Shown: piece after piece, positions 59,098 through 64,000 of the stretch | How positions within the stretch are numbered: position 1 is the first letter of the stretch | Layout: each line of letters starts with the position of its first letter | Assembly: GCF_009707325.1 (NCBI RefSeq) | Contig: NZ_CP046103.1 | Location: 3,800,885-3,864,884 of the forward strand | DNA length: 64,000 nucleotides | Direction of reading: 5' to 3' | Source of the DNA: Pseudomonas sp. IB20 | Lineage (GTDB): Bacteria > Pseudomonadota > Gammaproteobacteria > Pseudomonadales > Pseudomonadaceae | Made by a program: the position numbers and the translations under genes | Notes under the pieces: generated by a model | Database searches by the model: none | What the model saw: the letters and a program-made list of their open reading frames with translations, nothing else | Told to the model about the DNA's origin: nothing

Positions 59098-60074
59098 TTC
59101 CACAGACCGATTTTGCTCAACTCTTCCTTGAAGTTGGCGCGGGTGATCAGGGTCACGTTGTCCAAGGCGGTGAACTTGGCCGGCTCAGTGCCTTTGGTCA
59201 CCCACTCGAACATCGCGCTGGCGGTTTTATAGCCCGAAGCGTCCGGGCTCAGCAGCATCGAGCCGTAGAAGCCAGTGTCGGTTTTCTTCAGCTCTTCGAT
59301 GGCGTCGGTGCCGTTGATGCCGACGCCGATCACGTTGGCCGCCTTGAAACCGGCGCTCTCGGTGGCGCGCACGCCGCCCAATACGGTGCTGTCGTTCATG
59401 CCGCCAATGATCAGGTTTTTCGCGGTGCCCGGCAGTTTCACCAGCGCCGAGTTGGTGGAGTCCATGCTGCCCGGCACATCGAGGGTTTTCTGTGCGCTGA
59501 ACAAGATGTGGTCGGCGGGCAGGCCGGCAGCTTTGAGGCCCTCTACCGAACCGTCGGTGCGTTTCTTACCGGTTTCCAGCTCGTCAAAGGTGTTGATGAC
59601 GGCGTAGGTGTCTTTCCAGTCCCAGTTGCGACGCTTGGCTTCGGTGGCCATGGCTTCGCCTTGTTTCTGGCCGATCTTGTAGGCGTCCAGGCCGACGTAA
59701 GGCACGTCTTCCATGGGCTTGCCTTTGGCGTCGACGAAACGGTCGTCCACCGCCAGCACTTTCAAACCGTTGAGCTTGGCCTTGGCCATGATCGCCGGGC
59801 CCAGGGACACGTCCGGTGGGCAGATGACGAAGCCTTTGGCGCCGTTGGCCGCGAGGGTGTCGATAGCGGAAAGGGTTTTCTCGCCATCCGGCACGGCGAT
59901 CTTGATCACGGTGAAGCCCTGGTCCTTGCCGGCTTTTTCGGCGAAAGCCCATTCGGTCTGGAACCAAGGTTCTTCGGCTTGCTTGACCAGGAAGCCGATC
60001 TTCACTTCTTCGGCAGATGCAAAGCCGCTAAAGGCAACAGCGAGCGCCAAGGCGCCGAGTGTTTTCTTGAACAT
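59094..60074 (-). CDS. araF: Periplasmic sugar-binding protein (AraF-like)
   Basis: A 326-residue binding protein. The signal peptide is LALAVAFSGFASA. Mature landmarks are KIGFLVKQAEEPWFQTEWAF, the hinge DVSLGPAIMAKAKLNGLKVL and IGGMNDSTVLGGVRATESAG, close to E. coli AraF. AAGGAGGTGG seven or fewer bases before the ATG is one of the strongest ribosome sites in the window, as expected for the abundant component. Confidence 0.93.
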   Translation of the reverse strand: MFKKTLGALALAVAFSGFASAEEVKIGFLVKQAEEPWFQTEWAFAEKAGKDQGFTVIKIAVPDGEKTLSAIDTLAANGAKGFVICPPDVSLGPAIMAKAKLNGLKVLAVDDRFVDAKGKPMEDVPYVGLDAYKIGQKQGEAMATEAKRRNWDWKDTYAVINTFDELETGKKRTDGSVEGLKAAGLPADHILFSAQKTLDVPGSMDSTNSALVKLPGTAKNLIIGGMNDSTVLGGVRATESAGFKAANVIGVGINGTDAIEELKKTDTGFYGSMLLSPDASGYKTASAMFEWVTKGTEPAKFTALDNVTLITRANFKEELSKIGLWK

Positions 60075-60106
60075 GAACCACCTCCTTCTTGTTATTGGAA
60101 ACGTTT

Positions 60107-60928
60107 TTAGTCGTGGTACATCACAGAACGCCCGCCATCGATCATCAGGCAGGTTGCATTGATAAAGGGCGCCTCGTCGGTCGCCAGGAACAGCGCCGAC
60201 ATCGCCACCTCAACCGGCTGGCCGATGCGCTTGGGCGGGTGCAGGTCGAAGGCGCGTTGCCGTTCGGCGTGGGGGTCGGGGAAACCGTTCCAGTAATCGA
60301 CGTTGAGCTGGGTTTCGATATAGCCCGGGGCGATGGCATTCACGCGGATGCCCTTGGGCGCGTATTCGATGCCGAGGGCGCGGGTCAGCCCGAGCAGGCC
60401 ATGCTTGGCGACCGGATAGGGAAAGCAGCCGGGGATGATGTGGCTGGAATGGGTGGAGGCGATGTTGATGATGTTGCCGATGCCCTGCTCGATCATGTGC
60501 GGCAGCACTGTGCGGCAACCGAACCAGGCGCCGTCGAGATCGATGGCGAAGCAACGGCGCCAATCTTCGTCGGTCATTTCCAACGGGTCGCGGAACACAT
60601 TGACCCCAGCGCAGTTGACCAGCACATCCACACGGCCAAAACGCTCGATGGCCAGGTTGACCAGCGACTGCCATTGCTCTTTAGAGGTGATATCGACGGC
60701 TTGCGCGACGATCTCGGCGCCGCGTTCGCGCCAGTGTGCGGCGACTTTTTCGACTTTTTCAGCCTGAATATCCGCGATGACCAAGCGCGCCTGCTGGGCC
60801 TGGAAGCAGGCGACGATCGCCTCGCCAATGCCTTGGGCAGCACCGGTGATGATCACCACTTTGTTCTTCAGCCGCTCGCCGTAGGTAGGTTCGGGCACGG
60901 CGGGTAATGACAACGGTTGGGGCTGCAT
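60107..60928 (-). CDS. SDR-family sugar dehydrogenase
   Basis: A 273-residue short-chain dehydrogenase. The coenzyme motif is TGAAQGIG. The catalytic Ser is in NIASTHS, and the YxxxK motif is YPVAKHG. The N-terminus has a 20-residue extension before the first strand. Placed first in the ara-type operon, it probably oxidises L-arabinose (or D-galactose) to the lactone, the first step of the oxidative pathway used by pseudomonads. The later pathway genes are not in this window. Confidence 0.88.
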   Translation of the reverse strand: MQPQPLSLPAVPEPTYGERLKNKVVIITGAAQGIGEAIVACFQAQQARLVIADIQAEKVEKVAAHWRERGAEIVAQAVDITSKEQWQSLVNLAIERFGRVDVLVNCAGVNVFRDPLEMTDEDWRRCFAIDLDGAWFGCRTVLPHMIEQGIGNIINIASTHSSHIIPGCFPYPVAKHGLLGLTRALGIEYAPKGIRVNAIAPGYIETQLNVDYWNGFPDPHAERQRAFDLHPPKRIGQPVEVAMSALFLATDEAPFINATCLMIDGGRSVMYHD

Positions 60929-61045
60929 CGCTTCACCTGTTTTATTTTTGGTAGTGAGTGCTGATGCTGCCGACTATAAACCCATCATTTGAAATATCTC
61001 AATATATAAATTTGCATCCCATATAGTGAAACAAAGCCAAAAAAA

Positions 61046-61135
61046 ATGTGGAAACGGGCTTGCTCGCCAATACGGCGGGTCAGGCAATAAATCATTGGCT
61101 GAACCACCGCTATCGCGGGCAAGCCAGCGCCCACA
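61046..61135. repeat. REPIN (diverged left arm)
   Basis: ACGGGCTTGCTCGCCAATAC and GCTATCGCGGGCAAGCCAGC are inverted about 40 bp apart between two minus-strand genes; the left arm differs from the other REPINs here. Confidence 0.75.
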
Positions 61136-61166
61136 TTTGATCTTCGGTGTGCGTGGAAGGGTGAAT

Positions 61167-61646
61167 TCAGCCCTGGGCGAAATCGCGCAGTGCATCCCCT
61201 TCCATGCGGTAACGCACCCACTCTTCCTGCGGCTGCGCGCCGATGGATTTGTAGAACGCAATCGCCGGTTCGTTCCAGTCCAGCACGCTCCACTCAAAAC
61301 GCCCGCAACCGTTGTCGCAGGCGATCTTCGCCAGGTGGCGCAGCAACTTTTTGCCCGCCCCGCCGCCGCGTTGCTCGGGGTTGATGTACAGGTCTTCGAG
61401 GTATAGGGAGTTGCTGCCCAGCCACGTGGAGTAACTGAAAAAGAACACCGCAAAACCAATCGGCAAACCGTCTCGCGAGCAGATCAGGCCATGGGCAGTG
61501 GCGCCCTCGCTGAACAGGCTGCGCTCGATGTCCACGACACTGGCGATCACTTCATGCCGGGCTTTTTCGTATTCGGCAAGCTCGGTGATGAACGTCAGGA
61601 TCTGCGCAGCATCGCTGGGCACGGCAGGGCGAATCTCGATGGTCAT
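61167..61646 (-). CDS. GNAT-family N-acetyltransferase
   Basis: A 159-residue acetyltransferase. The acetyl-CoA pyrophosphate loop is PEQRGGGAGKKLLRHLA. LYLEDLYINPEQR and WNEPAIAFYKSIGAQPQEEW complete the diamine-acetyltransferase-like pattern (spermidine/thialysine type). It would acetylate a small amine; the substrate is not certain. The start MTIEIRPAV is chosen over an upstream ATG. Confidence 0.9.
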   Translation of the reverse strand: MTIEIRPAVPSDAAQILTFITELAEYEKARHEVIASVVDIERSLFSEGATAHGLICSRDGLPIGFAVFFFSYSTWLGSNSLYLEDLYINPEQRGGGAGKKLLRHLAKIACDNGCGRFEWSVLDWNEPAIAFYKSIGAQPQEEWVRYRMEGDALRDFAQG

Positions 61647-61834
61647 GGGCGGGCCTTGGGCAATTTCAAAGGCCACATACTAAGGCGCTTTGATGACTGA
61701 TTGCAGTGCATTTTCGCGGGGCCCGCGCGCTTTACTCCGTCGAACAGTAATCCGAGCACCACCAACCACAGAACAATCCGCTTGGCCACGCGTGGTAAAC
61801 AGAGGGCATAAATCCAACAATTCGAGACTCGCTC

Positions 61835-63031
61835 ATGCACACCCCGTCTACGGTGGGCGCGAAGACCTTCGCCCTGTTCTGCCTCGCCAGCTTCCTGCTG
61901 TCACTGTCCTACGGCTCGACGTTTCTGCTGTCGCTGCTGATTCATTCGCGCGGCGGTAATGAGCACGACGCCGGCAGTGTGATTTCCATGGCGATGCTCA
62001 GCACCTTCGTGGCGGTGGTGTTCTCCGGGCATTTGGCCGATGCATTGGGCGCGGCGCGAGCCATTGCGGGGATGGGTGTATTGCTGGTGGTGGCCTGCCT
62101 GGGTTTTGCCCTGATGCCGGGGTTTGGCCAAGGCTTAATGGTGTTCGGGCTGGCCCTGGGGTTGGGCTGGGGCGTGTTCTACACCTTGGGCCCGATCATC
62201 GTGAGCCTGTTGGTGGAGCCCCAGCAGCGAGCCAAGTACTTTGCCCTGCTGTCGGGCAGCATGTTGAGCGGGATCGGCTCCGGCCCGCTGCTCGGGCGCG
62301 CTGCCAGTGCGCTGGACCTGCCCCTGACCACGGCGTTCTACATCGCCGGGGTGGCCAGCCTTGCCGGGGTGGTGATGTTCTGGCGCATGGGCGCTCAACT
62401 CAAGCAGCACGCGAATGTGCCGGCGTCGAGGATTTCCTGGGCCGCCAGCCGTCGCGTGCTGTCCTCCAAGGCGGGGTTCGCGATCTTGATGGTCGGCCTG
62501 GGAGGTTGCGTGTTTGGTGGGCTTTCGTCGTTCCAGACCAGTTACGCGGCCGCGCACGGGTTGGACTATTCGCTGTTCTTCGCGGGGTTCCTGAGTGCTG
62601 CGATCACCAGCCGCCTGTTGATCGCGGGGTTCGTGGTCAAGCGTGATGCCTACCGGGCCGCCTGTGTGTTGTCCGGGATCATGCTCGGGGCCATCGCACT
62701 GTTTGCGTTTGGCGTGAGCGGTAATCTCAGCTACTTGCTGGCCGCTGCCACGCTGGGGATTGGATACGGCCTGACGTATTCGGTGATCAATGGGTTGGTA
62801 GCCAACGAAGCGCCAGCCGGAACCACGTCACAAGCGCTGCTGCTGTTCAGCCTGGCGTACTTTGTCGGCGTGTTCGGGTTTCCCTGGCTGGCGGGCAAGA
62901 TCATCGTCGACTACGGCATGCCCGTGCTGATGCTCAGCCTATTGGTCATCGCCGCGTTGAACTGGCTAATCACCGCGGCCCGCCTGATCAGGCGCCATCT
63001 TTCAGCACATAAAATCTTACAGGTGAGCTAA
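61835..63031 (+). CDS. MFS transporter
   Basis: A 398-residue protein with twelve hydrophobic segments in two halves, joined by a basic loop near residue 200 (RISWAASRRVLSSK). The A-type motif GHLADALGAARA after helix 2 fits the major facilitator superfamily. It is an inner-membrane exporter or importer of unknown substrate. The gene stands alone. Confidence 0.88.
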   Translation: MHTPSTVGAKTFALFCLASFLLSLSYGSTFLLSLLIHSRGGNEHDAGSVISMAMLSTFVAVVFSGHLADALGAARAIAGMGVLLVVACLGFALMPGFGQGLMVFGLALGLGWGVFYTLGPIIVSLLVEPQQRAKYFALLSGSMLSGIGSGPLLGRAASALDLPLTTAFYIAGVASLAGVVMFWRMGAQLKQHANVPASRISWAASRRVLSSKAGFAILMVGLGGCVFGGLSSFQTSYAAAHGLDYSLFFAGFLSAAITSRLLIAGFVVKRDAYRAACVLSGIMLGAIALFAFGVSGNLSYLLAAATLGIGYGLTYSVINGLVANEAPAGTTSQALLLFSLAYFVGVFGFPWLAGKIIVDYGMPVLMLSLLVIAALNWLITAARLIRRHLSAHKILQVS

Positions 63032-63116
63032 TACCGTTCGTCGCCATCAAGGCACGAACGCGAAGGCCGGGCGGACCAATAAAGGGTAAGGACATTAATC
63101 ATATGGAGACACCCTC

Positions 63117-63461
63117 ATGAAGAATTCCAAGTTTGCCGCCCTCGCCCTCACGGGCCTGTTGTCTGCCGCCTCGCTGAACGCGTTTGCGGCCACTTCCTCG
63201 ACCGGCAAGACTGACCCGGTCGGCAGCCCACCGAATCCTGCCACCCAGGAATCTCAGGATTCGATGGGCACCGGCATGGATACCAATGGTGGCGCGATCA
63301 TCCAACCCGGCGCTGACCCTCGCACCCAGGGCAATGACACCCAACGCCAGGCGCCCGCTGCGGTCGGCAACGGCAAAATGGGGCCGAGTGTTAACCAGCC
63401 AAAAATCAACACCGGTGACGACTCCAATGTTCCTGGCTCGCCAAAACAACCTGCGCCTTGA
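63117..63461 (+). CDS. Secreted Gly/Pro/Asn-rich protein
   Basis: A 114-residue protein with a clear signal peptide (FAALALTGLLSAASLNAFAA) and a mature part low in hydrophobics, rich in Gly, Pro, Asn, Gln and Asp, probably disordered. GGAGACACC precedes the ATG. The function is unknown. Confidence 0.75.
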   Translation: MKNSKFAALALTGLLSAASLNAFAATSSTGKTDPVGSPPNPATQESQDSMGTGMDTNGGAIIQPGADPRTQGNDTQRQAPAAVGNGKMGPSVNQPKINTGDDSNVPGSPKQPAP

Positions 63462-63512
63462 TACATCGAACGCAAGACGAACACCCGATCATTTCCCAGT
63501 GAAGAGGTACGC

Positions 63513-63779
63513 ATGAACGTCGATAGAAACCTTGAGAAAGAAGTCCTCACCCGCCTGCTGCACGCCCACCCTAACGGCCTGGGCAAGGAGGTGCTGGATA
63601 ACTACCGCGGCGAGAAGGAGGTGGCCAGTGTCTTGGCGTTCCTGCAGGACCGTGGGTTTATCAAGGATGGGCATGTGACCACCGACGACGCCGGTGAATA
63701 TTCGTTAAACCTGCCGATCAAGCTGACCGCCTCGGGCGTTGACGAGGCACGCAAGCTGGACGGTGAAGGCTCTCAGTGA
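63513..63779 (+). CDS. Small hypothetical protein, winged-helix-like
   Basis: An 88-residue soluble protein. The helical N-terminus (NLEKEVLTRLLHAHPNGLGK), a middle DRGFIKDGHVTTDDAGEYSL strand pair and the end (KLTASGVDEARKLDGEGSQ) resemble a winged helix, but no DNA-binding family was recognised. AGAGGTACGC precedes the ATG, 51 bp behind the secreted protein. Confidence 0.65.
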   Translation: MNVDRNLEKEVLTRLLHAHPNGLGKEVLDNYRGEKEVASVLAFLQDRGFIKDGHVTTDDAGEYSLNLPIKLTASGVDEARKLDGEGSQ

Positions 63780-63858
63780 TCCATTTTGTCTGGTCTGGCC
63801 CGTTGATTGAAGCGCTGCGCAAAGCTGGCTAACAACGACGAAGCAAGGTGGGATCCAT

Positions 63859-64000
63859 TTGGAATTGAGCGGCTATGCGGCGAAAGCCTCGGCCCTGCTC
63901 AAGGAAAGTGGTAATGGCGGAAAGCTTGAACTGCGTCGTGTATTTGCTCATGAAAAGCCTCAGGAGTTGGACGAGTGTCCAACTTCTGGGGCGCACTTCA
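63859..64000 (+). CDS. Start of a gene cut by the window end
   Basis: After an in-frame stop at about 63805 the frame is open to the edge. TTG 63859 with AGGTGG upstream gives LELSGYAAKASALLKESGNG and more, with good codon use and no stop. It is 79 bp after the previous gene. Only 47 residues are visible, and no family is recognised. Confidence 0.45.
   Translation, partial: MELSGYAAKASALLKESGNGGKLELRRVFAHEKPQELDECPTSGAHF

Noticed and set aside
57775..59232. 485-codon plus-strand frame opposite araG
   Set aside because: It is an antisense shadow of the ATPase with no motif or ribosome site.
1..64000. CRISPR array or rRNA genes
   Set aside because: No regularly spaced direct repeats with unique spacers and no rRNA signature were seen; all tandem repeats found are two-copy.

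Overview
The window looks like chromosome from a Pseudomonas of the fluorescens group. The evidence is high-GC coding sequence, several REP/REPIN palindromes of the GGGCTTGCC / GGCAAGCC(A/C)GCTCCCAC type that litter those genomes, and familiar gene neighbourhoods: araFGH with an SDR dehydrogenase and an IclR regulator, etfBA divergent from the ETF-ubiquinone oxidoreductase gene, and a transglutaminase / alpha-E / circularly permuted ATP-grasp trio. LAYOUT: 1-6.8 kb carries small housekeeping and membrane genes, a putative toxin/immunity-like pair (3032-4006 with 2642-3031) and a dCache-GGDEF diguanylate cyclase. 6823-30558 is a P2-like prophage inserted in the 3' end of tRNA-Ser(GGA). It is bounded by a 23-bp direct repeat (attL 6823-6845, attR 30536-30558), and its integrase lies next to the intact tRNA. 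Its order is cargo/cos region, portal and terminase on the minus strand, then scaffold, capsid, head completion, lysis and tail genes on the plus strand, then regulation, replication and integrase. 30.9-64 kb is core chromosome: crotonase, PlsC, CorA, amidotransferase, a beta-oxidation pair (FadB-like and thiolase), cytochrome c, the transglutaminase trio, RraB, a START-domain protein, a MocR regulator, an OmpA/DUF4398/solute-binding operon, the ETF genes, an AraC-alcohol dehydrogenase pair, the arabinose-type sugar operon, a GNAT acetyltransferase, an MFS transporter and small secreted or hypothetical proteins. The prophage cannot be complete. Sheath gene FI has a frameshifting internal deletion. 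FII, E, E' and U are fused stumps with no tape-measure gene. Gene D is cut short with no Ogr or repressor after it, gene S meets a truncated convergent moron, and no tail fibre gene is visible. Even so, three matching late-operator palindromes (TTGTA-N11-TACAA) remain in front of the O, V and FI transcription units. Across the window there are also seven exact or near-exact head-to-tail duplications of 30, 31, 104, 148, 149, 150 and 159 bp. Together with the deletion scars they suggest contig-joining artefacts, unless reads prove them real. The lipid and electron genes fit together: the FadB-like protein and thiolase feed FADH2/NADH metabolism, EtfAB and ETF-QO pass electrons to quinone, and an exact PsrA-type site sits at the ETF-QO promoter.
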